From positions 255,454 through 319,453 of the forward strand of contig NZ_LMPO01000007.1 in the NCBI RefSeq assembly GCF_001424385.1: a stretch of 64,000 nt of DNA, in the 5' to 3' direction. This DNA comes from Curtobacterium sp. Leaf183. Its GTDB lineage: Bacteria; Actinomycetota; Actinomycetes; Actinomycetales; Microbacteriaceae. Both the position numbers and the translations under genes were made by a program. Position 1 is the stretch's first letter. Every line of letters begins with the position of its first letter. Of this stretch, positions 47,793 to 58,583 are shown piece by piece. The notes below the pieces were generated by a model. It saw nothing but the letters and a program-made list of their open reading frames with translations, ran no database searches and was not told where the DNA came from.

Positions 47793-49910
47793 GTGGCACA
47801 GGACGTGCTCACCGACCTGAACAAGGTCCGCAACATCGGCATCATGGCGCACATCGATGCTGGCAAGACCACGACGACCGAGCGCATCCTGTTCTACACG
47901 GGCATCACGCACAAGATCGGTGAGGTCCACGACGGCGCAGCCACGATGGACTGGATGGCGCAGGAGCAGGAGCGCGGCATCACGATCACGTCGGCCGCGA
48001 CGACCTGCTTCTGGGACAACAACCAGATCAACATCATCGACACCCCGGGTCACGTCGACTTCACGGTCGAGGTGGAGCGCTCGCTCCGCGTCCTCGACGG
48101 TGCCGTCGCCGTGTTCGACGGGAAAGAGGGCGTCGAGCCCCAGTCGGAGACCGTGTGGCGTCAGGCTGACAAGTACAACGTCCCGCGCATCTGCTTCGTC
48201 AACAAGATGGACAAGCTCGGCGCGGACTTCTACTTCACCGTCGACACGATCGTGAACCGCCTCGGCGCCGAGCCGCTCGTGCTGCAGCTCCCGATCGGTG
48301 CGGAGTCCTCCTTCGAGGGCGTCGTCGACCTGGTCGAGATGCGTGCACTCACCTGGCGCGGCGACGCGAAGGGTGACGTCCAGATGGGCGCGAAGTACGA
48401 GATCGAAGAGATCCCGGCTGACCTCGCCGACCGCGCTGCCGAGTACCGCGAGAAGCTCATCGAGCGCGTGGCCGAGGCCAACGACGAGCTCATGGAGCGC
48501 TACCTCGAGGGCGACACGGACTTCTCGGTCGCCGAGATCAAGTCCGCGATCCGCACGCTGACCGTCAACAGCGAGATCTACCCGGTCCTCTGTGGCTCGG
48601 CGTTCAAGAACCGCGGCGTCCAGCCGATGCTCGACGCGGTCATCGACTACCTGCCCTCGCCGCTCGACGTCCCGCCGATGATCGGCCACGACGTCAAGGA
48701 CGAAGAGAAGGAGATCATCCGCAAGCCGGATTCCTCCGAGCCCTTCTCGGCGTTGGCCTTCAAGGTCGCCGTGCACCCGTTCTTCGGTCGCCTGACCTAC
48801 GTCCGCGTGTACTCCGGCCACATCGAGTCCGGTGCACAGGTCATCAACTCGACCAAGGGCAAGAAGGAGCGCATCGGCAAGATCTTCCAGATGCACTCCA
48901 ACAAGGAGAACCCGGTCGACAACGTCACCGCCGGTCACATCTACGCGGTCATCGGCCTCAAGGACACGACCACGGGCGACACGCTCTGCGACCCGCAGGA
49001 CCAGGTCGTCCTCGAGTCGATGACGTTCCCGGAGCCGGTCATCGAGGTCGCGATCGAGCCGAAGACCAAGGCTGACCAGGAGAAGCTCTCCACGGCCATC
49101 CAGAAGCTCGCCGAAGAGGACCCGACGTTCCGCGTCGAGCTCAACCCGGAGACCGGTCAGACCACGATCAAGGGCATGGGCGAGCTCCACCTCGACATCC
49201 TGGTCGACCGCATGAAGCGTGAGTTCCACGTCGAGGCGAACGTCGGCAAGCCCCAGGTGGCCTACCGCGAGACCCTCACGAAGGTCGTCGAGCGCTACGA
49301 CTACACCCACAAGAAGCAGACCGGTGGCTCCGGTCAGTTCGCGAAGGTGCAGATCGCGCTCGAGCCGATGGAGGTCACCTCCGAGAAGGTCTACGAGTTC
49401 GTGAACGCCGTCACCGGTGGTCGCGTCCCCCGTGAGTACATCCCCTCGGTGGACGCTGGCATCCAGGACGCCATGCAGGTCGGCATCCTCGCCGGCTACC
49501 CGACGGTGGGCGTGAAGGCGACCCTCAAGGACGGCGCGGCGCACGACGTCGACTCGTCCGAGATGGCGTTCAAGATCGCCGGCTCGATCGCGTACAAGGA
49601 AGCGGCTCGCAAGGCCGGTCCGGTCATCCTCGAGCCGATCATGGCCGTCGAGGTCCGTACGCCCGAGGAGTACATGGGCGACGTGATCGGTGACCTCAGC
49701 TCCCGTCGTGGCAACATCGCCGCGATGGAGGACGCCTCGGGCGTCAAGGTGGTCCGCGCGAGCGTGCCGCTGTCCGAGATGTTCGGCTACGTCGGAGACC
49801 TTCGTTCGAAGACCTCCGGTCGTGCCGTCTACTCGATGACCTTCGAGACCTACAACCAGGTCCCGTCGAACGTCGCCGAGGAGATCGTCGCGAAGGCCAA
49901 GGGCGAATAA
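47793..49910 (+). CDS. fusA: Elongation factor G
   Basis: 705-residue translocase GTPase that moves tRNA and mRNA through the ribosome. The start is GTG 47793 with a CCGGAGGAA site just upstream. G1 is AHIDAGKT at 19-26, G3 DTPGHVDFT, and G4 [10 protein letters not shown]. Domains III-V follow in normal order ([18 protein letters not shown], then the C-terminal [14 protein letters not shown]). Single copy in the window. Confidence 0.98.
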   Translation: MAQDVLTDLNKVRNIGIMAHIDAGKTTTTERILFYTGITHKIGEVHDGAATMDWMAQEQERGITITSAATTCFWDNNQINIIDTPGHVDFTVEVERSLRVLDGAVAVFDGKEGVEPQSETVWRQADKYNVPRICFVNKMDKLGADFYFTVDTIVNRLGAEPLVLQLPIGAESSFEGVVDLVEMRALTWRGDAKGDVQMGAKYEIEEIPADLADRAAEYREKLIERVAEANDELMERYLEGDTDFSVAEIKSAIRTLTVNSEIYPVLCGSAFKNRGVQPMLDAVIDYLPSPLDVPPMIGHDVKDEEKEIIRKPDSSEPFSALAFKVAVHPFFGRLTYVRVYSGHIESGAQVINSTKGKKERIGKIFQMHSNKENPVDNVTAGHIYAVIGLKDTTTGDTLCDPQDQVVLESMTFPEPVIEVAIEPKTKADQEKLSTAIQKLAEEDPTFRVELNPETGQTTIKGMGELHLDILVDRMKREFHVEANVGKPQVAYRETLTKVVERYDYTHKKQTGGSGQFAKVQIALEPMEVTSEKVYEFVNAVTGGRVPREYIPSVDAGIQDAMQVGILAGYPTVGVKATLKDGAAHDVDSSEMAFKIAGSIAYKEAARKAGPVILEPIMAVEVRTPEEYMGDVIGDLSSRRGNIAAMEDASGVKVVRASVPLSEMFGYVGDLRSKTSGRAVYSMTFETYNQVPSNVAEEIVAKAKGE

Positions 49911-49937
49911 CGCTCCAGAGCGTGTTCTCCACAGGCG

Positions 49938-50025
49938 GGGGAGCCCGGCGACGGGCCCCTCGCCACCAACTACAGTAAAAGACACACACACCGCGGACCA
50001 CTCGCTCGCATCCCGACCGGGATGC
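49938..50025 (+). promoter_or_regulatory. tuf leader: two hairpins and a possible -10 element
   Basis: GCCCG/CGGGC with a GCGA loop (49943-49956) lies just after fusA. TACAGT (49971-49976) could be a -10 of an internal tuf promoter, although the -35 is poor. GCATCCCG/CGGGATGC (50008-50015, 50018-50025) is a perfect 8-bp inverted repeat in the resulting leader. Confidence 0.45.
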
Positions 50026-50065
50026 CCCCGGGGGTGCCGCATCCGAGTCCTGAGGAGGACCCACA

Positions 50066-51253
50066 GTGGCCAAGGCCAAGTTCGAGCGCACCAAGCCGCA
50101 CGTCAACATCGGAACCATCGGTCACGTCGACCACGGCAAGACCACGCTCACGGCGGCGATCACCAAGGTTCTGCACGACCAGTACCCGGACCTCAACGAG
50201 GCCCGCGACTTCGCTCAGATCGACAACGCTCCCGAAGAGCGCCAGCGCGGCATCACGATCAACATCTCGCACGTCGAGTACCAGACGGAGAAGCGCCACT
50301 ACGCGCACGTCGACGCTCCTGGTCACGCCGACTACGTGAAGAACATGATCACCGGTGCGGCCCAGATGGACGGCGCGATCCTCGTGGTCGCCGCCACCGA
50401 CGGTCCCATGCCCCAGACGCGTGAGCACGTGCTGCTCGCTCGCCAGGTCGGCGTGCCCTACATCGTCGTCGCGCTGAACAAGTCCGACATGGTGGACGAC
50501 GAGGAGATCCTGGAGCTCGTCGAGCTCGAGGTCCGCGAGCTCCTCGGCTCGCAGGAGTTCGACGAGGACGCCCCCGTCGTGCAGGTGTCGGCGCTGAAGG
50601 CGCTCGACGGCGACGAGAAGTGGGTCAAGTCCGTCCAGGACCTGATGGCCGCTGTCGACGAGAGCGTGCCGGACCCCATCCGCGCCACCGACCAGCCCTT
50701 CCTGATGCCGATCGAGGACGTCTTCACGATCACCGGTCGTGGCACCGTCGTCACCGGTCGTGTCGAGCGTGGCGAGCTGGACCTCAACTCCGAGGTCGAG
50801 ATCGTCGGCATCAAGGCGACCCAGAAGACCACGGTCACGGGCATCGAGATGTTCCGCAAGCTGCTGGACAAGGCAGTCGCCGGTGACAACACCGGTCTGC
50901 TCATCCGTGGCCTCAAGCGCGAGGACGTCGAGCGCGGCCAGGTCGTCGTGAAGCCGGGTTCGGTCACGCCGCACACCGAGTTCAAGGCGAACGCGTACAT
51001 CCTGAACAAGGAAGAGGGCGGCCGTCACAACCCGTTCTACGCGAACTACCGCCCGCAGTTCTACTTCCGCACCACGGACGTCACCGGCGTCATCACGCTG
51101 CCCGAGGGCACCGAGATGGTCATGCCCGGCGACACCGTCTCCATGACCGTCGAGCTGATCCAGCCGATCGCCATGGAAGAGGGCCTCCGTTTCGCCATCC
51201 GTGAGGGTGGTCGTACGGTCGGCGCCGGTACGGTCGAGTCGATCATCAAGTAA
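50066..51253 (+). CDS. tuf: Elongation factor Tu
   Basis: 395-residue GTPase that delivers aminoacyl-tRNA to the ribosome. The start is GTG 50066 after GAGGAGGACCCACA. G1 GHVDHGKT is at 19-26, the switch I region is [17 protein letters not shown], then DAPGHADY and [10 protein letters not shown]. The C-terminal barrel ends [16 protein letters not shown] hairpin follows closely. Confidence 0.98.
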   Translation: MAKAKFERTKPHVNIGTIGHVDHGKTTLTAAITKVLHDQYPDLNEARDFAQIDNAPEERQRGITINISHVEYQTEKRHYAHVDAPGHADYVKNMITGAAQMDGAILVVAATDGPMPQTREHVLLARQVGVPYIVVALNKSDMVDDEEILELVELEVRELLGSQEFDEDAPVVQVSALKALDGDEKWVKSVQDLMAAVDESVPDPIRATDQPFLMPIEDVFTITGRGTVVTGRVERGELDLNSEVEIVGIKATQKTTVTGIEMFRKLLDKAVAGDNTGLLIRGLKREDVERGQVVVKPGSVTPHTEFKANAYILNKEEGGRHNPFYANYRPQFYFRTTDVTGVITLPEGTEMVMPGDTVSMTVELIQPIAMEEGLRFAIREGGRTVGAGTVESIIK

Positions 51254-51269
51254 CTCGCTCCACCAGGTA

Positions 51270-51303
51270 CAGCGGGGTCGGGCCTTCGGGCTCGGCCCCG
51301 CTG
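51270..51303 (+). terminator. tuf terminator hairpin
   Basis: CAGCGGGG-T-CGGGCC, loop TTCG, GGCTCG-G-CCCCGCTG. The stem has 14 pairs with one wobble and one mismatch, 16 bp after the tuf stop, followed by TCGTGTT. It ends the str operon. Confidence 0.8.
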
Positions 51304-51397
51304 TCGTGTTCTCCCGCGCTTCCCGGACAGGACGCTCCCGGCGGAGCACGATGTGTCCCAGACGGCCGGAGGTCCCGACCGCGGACGAGGAGGCATC

Positions 51398-51649
51398 ATG
51401 ACCGGGTTCGACGACATCCAGAAGGACGTCTCCGCGAAGGCGGAAGCGGTGACCGACAGGGCGAAGGAGTTCGTGGACGCGAACCGGGACAAGATCGAGG
51501 CGGCCCTGCAGAGCGACCGGGTCGAGGACGTTTCGGACAAGATCATCCACGGCCTGGCCGACGGCATCAAGAAGGTCACCGGCGGCCGGTTCGACGAGCA
51601 GATCGACGAGGCCGCTGACAACGTCGACGGGCACATCGGCAAGGAGTGA
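51398..51649 (+). CDS. MT0933/Rv0909-like antitoxin-family small protein
   Basis: 83 residues. The order [51 protein letters not shown] matches the MT0933-type antitoxin family, whose M. tuberculosis member pairs with the toxin Rv0910 (SRPBCC-like). The protein is highly charged and helical. GAGGAGG at 51387-51393 precedes the ATG. No toxin gene lies next to it, so it may have a non-toxin-antitoxin, CsbD-like stress role. Monocistronic. Confidence 0.75.
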   Translation: MTGFDDIQKDVSAKAEAVTDRAKEFVDANRDKIEAALQSDRVEDVSDKIIHGLADGIKKVTGGRFDEQIDEAADNVDGHIGKE

Positions 51650-51708
51650 CCGCCGGCTGGCGGACCTGCCCGTGGTGACGCCCAGCCCACGCCGTGTTTG
51701 CTCGACGA

Positions 51709-52686
51709 GTGACACGTCTCCGCAGATCCAAGACCAACGGTCGTGGGTACCACCGGGTCCGCAGCGGGCGCGGCTTCAGCTTCCGCGACCCCGACGGCAA
51801 CACCGTCACCGACCCCGTCATCCGCGCTCGCCTCGAGGAGTTCGTCATCCCGCCCGCGTGGGACGACGTGTGGATCTCGCCGTACGAGAACGGGCACATC
51901 CTGGCGACGGGGATCGACGGTGCCGGTCGACGCCAGTACATGTACCACCCGTCCTGGCGCGACCGGATGGACAAGATCAAGTACGACCGTGCGCTGGCGC
52001 TGGCGGAGTCGCTCCCCGCGGCACGTCGGATGGTCACCCAGGACCTGCGCCGACCCGAGCCGGATCAGCGACGGTCCCTCGCCGCGGCGTTCCGCATGCT
52101 CGACCAGGGGTCGCTGCGGGTCGGGTCCGAGCGGTACGCCACGGAGCACGGCAGCCGAGGGCTCTCGACCCTGCTGTGCGCCCACGCGAAGGTGTCCGGC
52201 GACGACATCGAGCTCTCGTTCCCCGGCAAGAGCCACCAGGAGTGGTCGTCGTCGATCCACGATCCGGACCTCGCCACCGTGATCGTGGGGATGAAGCGCC
52301 GGGGACCGAACGCGCGGCTGCTGTCGTACCGCGAGTCCCGCGGCGCGGAGTGGGAGCCACTGACGGCGGAGGACATCAACGCCTACGTCAAGGAACGCGC
52401 GGGCGACGACTTCACGGCGAAGGACTTCCGGACCCTGCACGGCACGGTGGCGGCGGCGATCGACCTGGCACAGACGGGGTTCCTCGGCGCCGCGACGAAG
52501 CGGAAGCAGGCGGTCTCGCACGCCGTCAAGGCCGCGAGCGAGGTCCTCGGGAACACCCCGACCGTCGCCAGGGCGAGCTACGTCGACCCCCGCCTGCTCG
52601 ACGCCTACGAGCACGGCGAGACCATCGACCCGGAACGGATCCACGCCGCGGAGTCCGAAGTGCGGGCGTTGCTGTACCGCCAATGA
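51709..52686 (+). CDS. DNA topoisomerase IB (poxvirus-like)
   Basis: About 325 residues. Type IB enzymes relax supercoils by transient 3' phosphotyrosine links. The N-terminal beta domain has [15 protein letters not shown] and [12 protein letters not shown]. Active-site Arg candidates are in [14 protein letters not shown] and the FRTLHGT helix. The Tyr nucleophile is predicted at 291 in [21 protein letters not shown] 51709 gives the family N-terminus, and a GTG at 51694 is also possible. Found in scattered bacteria, usually as a single accessory gene. Confidence 0.9.
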   Translation: MTRLRRSKTNGRGYHRVRSGRGFSFRDPDGNTVTDPVIRARLEEFVIPPAWDDVWISPYENGHILATGIDGAGRRQYMYHPSWRDRMDKIKYDRALALAESLPAARRMVTQDLRRPEPDQRRSLAAAFRMLDQGSLRVGSERYATEHGSRGLSTLLCAHAKVSGDDIELSFPGKSHQEWSSSIHDPDLATVIVGMKRRGPNARLLSYRESRGAEWEPLTAEDINAYVKERAGDDFTAKDFRTLHGTVAAAIDLAQTGFLGAATKRKQAVSHAVKAASEVLGNTPTVARASYVDPRLLDAYEHGETIDPERIHAAESEVRALLYRQ

Positions 52687-52777
52687 GGGGATCGGCGCCG
52701 CAACTCCGTCCGGATGACGTAGCGTTGACCCTTGTGCCGTTCCACCCCCACGCGGCACGGAAGGACACACACCAGTC

Positions 52778-53605
52778 GTGACAGACGAGTGCATCCACGG
52801 ATTCCCCACCGAGCTCTGCGACATCTGCGCGCCGCGCCAGCGTGACGTGCCGGAAGCCCCCAAGACCCCAGCCCCACGGCGCACGCGCGTGAGCACCTCG
52901 CTCCGCTCGACCCCGGGAGGCTCCCCAGCGCGGGCGAAGGCGACCGCGCTCCGCGTCGCCGAGCCCGACATGCCAGCGGCGCGCGTGTTCGGCACCCTGC
53001 GCGCGCACCACGTCACGCACATCGACAACTTCGACGGGATCGTGGCCGACCAGGCCATCTCGGCCGCCGACCGGGTCACCCCCTCGTACGACATCAGCTC
53101 GCCGGCCCTGCGTGAGCGTCGAGCGGCTGCCACGGCCCCGGACGGCACGTCGGTGTCCGGCCACGTGCCGTTCCTGCTCTCGCCCGACGGCGCCCGGTGG
53201 GACGAGGTCCGCCGTGGCGCGCACGACGAGTCGCAGTGGTCCGATGCCGCCCGCAGTGCCCGTGGGATCGACTACGTGGTCCTCGTCGTCCCGACGGCAG
53301 CCTTCGGGGCGTCCGTGATCCTCGCCGACACGGATGCCGACGCCGAGGACGCCCGCTTCGCCGTGGGACCCGAGGCTGCGGCGAACCTGCTGCGCCGGAC
53401 GGACCTGACGGACCCGGAGATGCACGGTCTCGAGCTGCTCGCCGGGCCGAGCGTGCCGTTCTCCTCGGTCGCGGTCATCGGCGTCCCGAACGACCGCACG
53501 CGCCACGCGGTCAAGGACATCCTCTCCGAGCACGGCGGCCACGCGCCCCGCGTCGCGGTGTTCCCGCCGTGGTTCGTCCCGCCCGTCGTGCCCGACGAGG
53601 ACTGA
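52778..53605 (+). CDS. DarT-like (DUF4433) ssDNA thymidine ADP-ribosyltransferase-family protein
   Basis: 275 residues. The N-terminus has a small Cys/His motif (ECIHGFPTELCDICAP) that may bind zinc, followed by a disordered Arg/Pro linker. From residue about 65 it resembles DarT: AHHVTHIDNFDGIVADQAI for the RITHIDN-type NAD-site opening, GHVPFLLSPDGARWDEVRRG for the NPRSPM-type loop, and YVVLVVPTAAF. These motifs diverge from active DarT, and no DarG macrodomain antitoxin is adjacent. Activity is uncertain. GTG start. Confidence 0.65.
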   Translation: MTDECIHGFPTELCDICAPRQRDVPEAPKTPAPRRTRVSTSLRSTPGGSPARAKATALRVAEPDMPAARVFGTLRAHHVTHIDNFDGIVADQAISAADRVTPSYDISSPALRERRAAATAPDGTSVSGHVPFLLSPDGARWDEVRRGAHDESQWSDAARSARGIDYVVLVVPTAAFGASVILADTDADAEDARFAVGPEAAANLLRRTDLTDPEMHGLELLAGPSVPFSSVAVIGVPNDRTRHAVKDILSEHGGHAPRVAVFPPWFVPPVVPDED

Positions 53606-53648
53606 CCGCCCGCTCCAGCGGCACCGCGCCCCCGTACCGACGTCGACC

Positions 53649-53690
53649 CGCCCCCGGGAACGACGGACCGTGCGGGGGCGCGGTCCGTCG
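53649..53690 (+). terminator. Hairpin after DarT-like gene with loop complementary to upstream arm
   Basis: CGACGGACCG/CGGTCCGTCG (53661-53670, 53681-53690) is a perfect 10-bp stem. Its 10-nt loop contains CGGGGGCG (53673-53680), which is exactly complementary to CGCCCCCG at 53649-53656. The two pairings could coexist as a pseudoknot or alternate. Confidence 0.6.
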
Positions 53691-53961
53691 CCACCGGCGA
53701 CCGGCGGACGGGAGGCCCTGGTCGCCTCCGACGCGCCGGTGTCGCCCGATGGACGCGAGCGGACCGTCTGAGCCGCCGCCGGGCTGGTCCGGGGGCGCTG
53801 CGGACGCACCGTGCGGGACGGGACCGGGTCGGGCCTCCATGGCGGCACTTCCGCGGCGGGCCGCGGAAGCAGGGCCATCCCGACACGCCCGAACCGGCGC
53901 GACACGCCCGGGTTGCACGGATGGAGACCCTATGGGAGACTTGTCCGGTTCCGGAATTCCA

Positions 53962-54029
53962 GCGGGTTCGCGCCCGCAAGGATCACTGCTCTGGCAGTGC
54001 ACAACCCCTCTGTCCAGCAGAGCTGGGTT
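53962..54029 (+). promoter_or_regulatory. Structured rpsJ (S10 operon) leader: three stem-loops
   Basis: GCGGGT/GCCCGC (53962-53977), CACTGC/GCAGTG with loop TCTG (53984-53999), and AACCCCTCTG/CAGAG-CT-GGGTT (54003-54029) follow one another. They could be an autoregulatory leader. In E. coli, L4 represses the S10 operon through its leader, but no actinobacterial equivalent is known to me. Confidence 0.5.
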
Positions 54030-54272
54030 GGGCCGCAGGCAGCAGAACAGTTCGAGTCCCATCACCGTGCCGGTCAGCCGGTGTGGCGGGAACGACACGT
54101 CCACGCGGGCCGTCGTGTGCACCACGGCATGACCGTCCGCGCGGTTGACAGGAGAACAGCGGTCATCCCCAGCGGATGCGTTGATCCACGTAAACAGCCA
54201 GGTCCGCACAGGGCGGAGCCAGGCGGTGTCAGGCGGCCTGAGGGTGCGCGGCGCAGAGAGGACAGAGAACAC

Positions 54273-54581
54273 ATGGCGGGACAGAAGATCCGCATCCGGC
54301 TCAAGTCGTACGACCACGAGGTCATCGACACGTCGGCCCGGAAGATCGTCGACACGGTGACCCGTGCCGGTGCGACCGTGGTCGGCCCGGTGCCGCTCCC
54401 CACCGAGAAGAACGTGATCGCAGTGATCCGTTCCCCTCACAAGTACAAGGACTCGCGCGAGCACTTCGAGAAGCGCACGCACAAGCGCGTCATCGACATC
54501 GTCGACCCGACGCCGAAGGCCGTCGACTCGCTCATGCGTCTCGACCTGCCGGCCGACGTCAACATCGAGATCAAGCTGTAA
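54273..54581 (+). CDS. rpsJ: 30S ribosomal protein S10
   Basis: 102 residues, the normal length. Besides its place in the 30S head, S10 (NusE) joins NusB and NusG in transcription antitermination. [19 protein letters not shown] and the [24 protein letters not shown] end are conserved. First gene of the S10 operon, 13 bp before rplC. Confidence 0.98.
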   Translation: MAGQKIRIRLKSYDHEVIDTSARKIVDTVTRAGATVVGPVPLPTEKNVIAVIRSPHKYKDSREHFEKRTHKRVIDIVDPTPKAVDSLMRLDLPADVNIEIKL

Positions 54582-54594
54582 GGGGGCTGCACTG

Positions 54595-55251
54595 ATGGCG
54601 AACACAACCAAGACCGTCAAGGGCCTCCTCGGCAAGAAGCTCGGGATGACCCAGGTGTGGGACGAGAACAACAAGTTCATCCCCGTCACCGTGATCGAGG
54701 TCGGCCCGAACGTGGTCACCCAGATCCGCAACGTCGAGCGCGACGGCTACGAGGCGATCCAGATCGCCGCTGGCCAGATCGACCCCCGCAAGGTGAACAA
54801 GCCGGCCGCTGGCCACTTCGAGGCCGCCGGGGTCACCCCGCGCCGCACCCTCACCGAGATCCGCACGTCGGACGCAGGCGAGTACACGCTGGGCCAGGAG
54901 CTCACCGTGGACGCCACGTTCGAGGCCGGCGCGAAGGTCGACGTCGTCGGCACGAGCAAGGGCAAGGGCTTCGCGGGTGTCATGAAGCGCCACGGCTTCC
55001 ACGGCGTCGGCGCCTCGCACGGTGCGCACCGCAACCACCGCAAGCCCGGTTCGATCGGCGCCTCCTCGACCCCGTCGCGTGTCTTCAAGGGCATGCGCAT
55101 GGCTGGTCGCATGGGTGGCGACCGCGTCACCGTCCTCAACCTCACGGTGCACGCCGTCGACGCCGAGAAGGGTCTGCTGCTCGTCAAGGGCGCCGTCCCC
55201 GGTGCTCGTGGCCGCTCCGTCTTCGTCCGCACCGCCGTGAAGGGTAAGTGA
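54595..55251 (+). CDS. rplC: 50S ribosomal protein L3
   Basis: 218 residues. It binds near the peptidyl transferase centre. The extended loop [39 protein letters not shown] sequence reaches toward the active site and is intact. A GGGGCTGCACTG stretch precedes the ATG. Its stop is 2 bp from the rplD start. Confidence 0.98.
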   Translation: MANTTKTVKGLLGKKLGMTQVWDENNKFIPVTVIEVGPNVVTQIRNVERDGYEAIQIAAGQIDPRKVNKPAAGHFEAAGVTPRRTLTEIRTSDAGEYTLGQELTVDATFEAGAKVDVVGTSKGKGFAGVMKRHGFHGVGASHGAHRNHRKPGSIGASSTPSRVFKGMRMAGRMGGDRVTVLNLTVHAVDAEKGLLLVKGAVPGARGRSVFVRTAVKGK

Positions 55252-55253
55252 TC

Positions 55254-55901
55254 ATGGCCACCACGATCGACATCCTCGACGCCTCGGGTGCCGTCTCCGG
55301 CACCGTCGAGCTCCCCGCAGCTCTCTTCGACGTCGAGACCAACGTCCCGCTGATCCACCAGGTCGTCACCGCGCAGCGCGCAGCGTCGCGTCAGGGCACG
55401 CACAAGACCAAGAACCGCGGCGAAGTCCGCGGTGCCGGTCGCAAGCCGTTCAAGCAGAAGGGCACCGGCCGTGCCCGTCAGGGTTCGGTCCGCGCGCCGG
55501 AGCACACCGGTGGTGGCGTCGTCCACGGACCGACCCCGCGTGACTACTCGCAGCGCACCCCCAAGAAGATGATCGCCGCAGCACTGCTCGGCTCGCTCTC
55601 GGACCGCGCCCGCGGTGGCCGCATCTCCGCTGTGGAGGGCTTCGTCGCGGCCGAGGTGCCGTCGACCAAGACCGCCCGCACGCTCCTCGAGAAGGTCGCG
55701 CCCGTCAAGAACGTGCTCGTCGTGCTCGAGTCGGACGACGAGCTGACGCTCAAGTCGATCCGCAACCTGCCGAACGTCCACGCCCTGTCGTACGGCCAGC
55801 TCAACGCCTACGACGTCCTGGTGTCGGACGCCATCGTCTTCAGCAAGAGCGCCCTCGACGCCTTCATCGCGTCGAAGACCGTGAAGGAGGTCACCGCATG
55901 A
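55254..55901 (+). CDS. rplD: 50S ribosomal protein L4
   Basis: 215 residues. The extended loop [30 protein letters not shown] lines the exit tunnel. ATG 55254 is preferred over the in-frame GTG 55248, which overlaps the rplC stop. In gamma-proteobacteria L4 also represses its operon. Overlaps rplW by 4 bp. Confidence 0.97.
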   Translation: MATTIDILDASGAVSGTVELPAALFDVETNVPLIHQVVTAQRAASRQGTHKTKNRGEVRGAGRKPFKQKGTGRARQGSVRAPEHTGGGVVHGPTPRDYSQRTPKKMIAAALLGSLSDRARGGRISAVEGFVAAEVPSTKTARTLLEKVAPVKNVLVVLESDDELTLKSIRNLPNVHALSYGQLNAYDVLVSDAIVFSKSALDAFIASKTVKEVTA

Positions 55902-56197
55902 GCGGCTTCAACAAGGACCCGCGCGACATCATCATCTCGCCGGTCGTCTCGGAGAAGAGCTACGGCCTCATCGACCAGGGCAAGTACACGTTCATCGTGG
56001 ACCCCCGTGCGAACAAGACCGAGATCAAGCTCGCGATCGAGAAGATCTTCAACGTCAAGGTCGCCGGCATCAACACGCTGAACCGTCCTGGCAAGACCCG
56101 CCGCACCAAGTTCGGTCTGGGCAAGCGCAAGGACACCAAGCGTGCCATCGTGACGCTCAAGTCCGGTTCGATCGACATCTTCACGGCTGTCGGCTGA
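55898..56197 (+). CDS. rplW: 50S ribosomal protein L23
   Basis: 99 residues. It sits at the tunnel exit and is the docking point for trigger factor and [24 protein letters not shown] and [16 protein letters not shown] (here [16 protein letters not shown]) segments are conserved. ATGA overlap with rplD. Confidence 0.98.
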   Translation: MSGFNKDPRDIIISPVVSEKSYGLIDQGKYTFIVDPRANKTEIKLAIEKIFNVKVAGINTLNRPGKTRRTKFGLGKRKDTKRAIVTLKSGSIDIFTAVG

Positions 56198-56215
56198 GGA
56201 CCAGAGGGATAAATC

Positions 56216-57055
<840 letters not shown>

Positions 57056-57066
57056 GAGTTCAGAAG

Positions 57067-57348
57067 ATGCCACGCAGTCTGAAGAAGGGCCCCTTCGTCG
57101 ACGAGCACCTGCTCCGCAAGGTCGTCACGCAGAACGAGGCCAACACGAAGAACGTGATCCGTACGTGGTCGCGTCGTTCGATGATCGTCCCGAACATGCT
57201 CGGTCACACCATCGCGGTGCACGACGGGCGCAAGCACATCCCGGTGTTCGTCACCGAGTCGATGGTCGGTCACAAGCTCGGCGAGTTCGCGCCGACCCGT
57301 ACCTTCCGCGGCCACGTGAAGGACGACAAGAAGGGCCGTCGCCGCTAG
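57067..57348 (+). CDS. rpsS: 30S ribosomal protein S19
   Basis: 93 residues, normal length. It contacts the B1 bridges and the A-site tRNA region. [19 protein letters not shown] and the [16 protein letters not shown] end are conserved. It lies 11 bp after rplB. Confidence 0.98.
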   Translation: MPRSLKKGPFVDEHLLRKVVTQNEANTKNVIRTWSRRSMIVPNMLGHTIAVHDGRKHIPVFVTESMVGHKLGEFAPTRTFRGHVKDDKKGRRR

Positions 57349-57373
57349 GGCGGCGACGCAGAGGAGGAACGAA

Positions 57374-57766
57374 ATGGTGGAGTCGATCGCACGCGTGCGA
57401 CACATCCGCGTCACGCCTCAGAAGGCCCGTCGCGTCATCGAGCTGATCCGCGGCAAGCAGGCCCACGAGGCGCTCGCCATCCTGAAGTTCGCCCCGCAGG
57501 GCGCTTCGGAGCCCGTGTACAAGCTGGTCGCCTCGGCGATCGCCAACGCACGTGTCAAGGCGGACTCGACGAACAGCTTCCTGGACGAGCGCGACCTCTA
57601 CGTGAGCCGCGTCTTCGTCGACGAAGGAACGACCCTCAAGCGGTTCCAGCCGCGTGCCCAGGGCCGTGCCTTCCGGATCAACAAGCGCACCAGCCACATC
57701 ACGGTGGTCCTCGCGACCCCTGACGAGGCCGAGGCCGCCGCGACGAGCAAGAAGGCGAGCAAGTAA
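57374..57766 (+). CDS. rplV: 50S ribosomal protein L22
   Basis: 130 residues. It lines the exit tunnel. [21 protein letters not shown] is the conserved opening, and the beta-hairpin [20 protein letters not shown], where macrolide-resistance changes occur, is complete. Ala/Glu/Lys-rich C-terminal tail. The stop overlaps rpsC by 1 nt. Confidence 0.98.
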   Translation: MVESIARVRHIRVTPQKARRVIELIRGKQAHEALAILKFAPQGASEPVYKLVASAIANARVKADSTNSFLDERDLYVSRVFVDEGTTLKRFQPRAQGRAFRINKRTSHITVVLATPDEAEAAATSKKASK

Positions 57767-58581
57767 TGGGCCAGAAGGTCAACCCGTACGGCTTCCGTCT
57801 CGGGATCACGACGGACCACGTCTCGCACTGGTTCACCGACAGCACGAAGGTCGGCCAGCGCTACGCCGACTACGTCGCCGAGGACATCAAGGTGCGTCAG
57901 TACCTGAAGAAGACCCTCGACCGTGCCGGCGTCGCCCGCATCGAGCTCGAGCGCACCCGTGACCGTGTCCGCGTGGACATCCACACGGCGCGTCCGGGCA
58001 TCGTCATCGGCCGCCGCGGCGCCGAGGCCGAGCGCATCCGCGGTGAGCTCGAGAAGCTCACCAAGAAGCAGATCCAGCTCAACATCCTCGAGGTCAAGAA
58101 CCCCGAGACCGAGGCCCAGCTCGTCGCGCAGGGCATCGCCGAGCAGCTCTCCGCCCGTGTCGCGTTCCGTCGTGCCATGCGCAAGGGCCTGCAGGGTGCA
58201 CAGCGCGCCGGTGCGAAGGGTGTCCGCATCCAGGTCGCCGGCCGTCTCGGCGGCGCCGAGATGTCGCGCTCGGAGTTCTACCGTGAAGGCCGTGTGCCGC
58301 TGCACACCCTCCGCGCGAACATCGACTACGGCTTCTACGAGGCGCGCACCACCTTCGGTCGCATCGGCGTGAAGGTCTGGATCTACAAGGGCGACATCAC
58401 CAACAAGGAGCTCGCTCGCGAGCAGGCGAACCAGCGTTCGTCTCGCCCGGAGCGTCGCGGCGGCCCTCGTGGCGACCGCAACGACCGTGGTGACCGCGGT
58501 GACCGTCGCGGCGGCGACCGCGGCGGCCGCGAGCAGCAGGCCCCGCAGGACGCGCCGGCCGGCGCAGGAGTTGAGGCGTAA
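57766..58581 (+). CDS. rpsC: 30S ribosomal protein S3, with Arg/Gly-rich C-terminal tail
   Basis: 271 residues; E. coli S3 is 233. The KH domain ([26 protein letters not shown]) and the C-terminal domain ([22 protein letters not shown]) are normal. The last 50 residues are a basic RGG-like tail ([21 protein letters not shown]) that is probably disordered and RNA-binding. It helps form the mRNA entry channel, where S3 has helicase activity. Confidence 0.97.
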   Translation: MGQKVNPYGFRLGITTDHVSHWFTDSTKVGQRYADYVAEDIKVRQYLKKTLDRAGVARIELERTRDRVRVDIHTARPGIVIGRRGAEAERIRGELEKLTKKQIQLNILEVKNPETEAQLVAQGIAEQLSARVAFRRAMRKGLQGAQRAGAKGVRIQVAGRLGGAEMSRSEFYREGRVPLHTLRANIDYGFYEARTTFGRIGVKVWIYKGDITNKELAREQANQRSSRPERRGGPRGDRNDRGDRGDRRGGDRGGREQQAPQDAPAGAGVEA

Positions 58582-58583
58582 CC

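Larger units (their letters stand above)
53606..54272 (+). other. 667-bp region: terminator and rpsJ promoter/leader
   Basis: No gene was found. It holds a hairpin after the DarT-like gene (53661-53690), and three consecutive stem-loops in 53962-54029 that should lie in the S10 leader. A promoter is likely near 53913-53941 (TTGCAC then GAGACT at 17 bp), but the match is weak. A TTGACA at 54145-54150 has no recognisable -10. Confidence 0.45.

Noticed and set aside
51398..51649. Complete toxin-antitoxin module
   Set aside because: Only the antitoxin-like protein is present. The neighbouring genes (tuf, topoisomerase IB) are not toxins.
54145..54150. TTGACA as the S10 operon -35 box
   Set aside because: No -10-like sequence lies 16-19 bp downstream, and a start there would exclude the structured leader.
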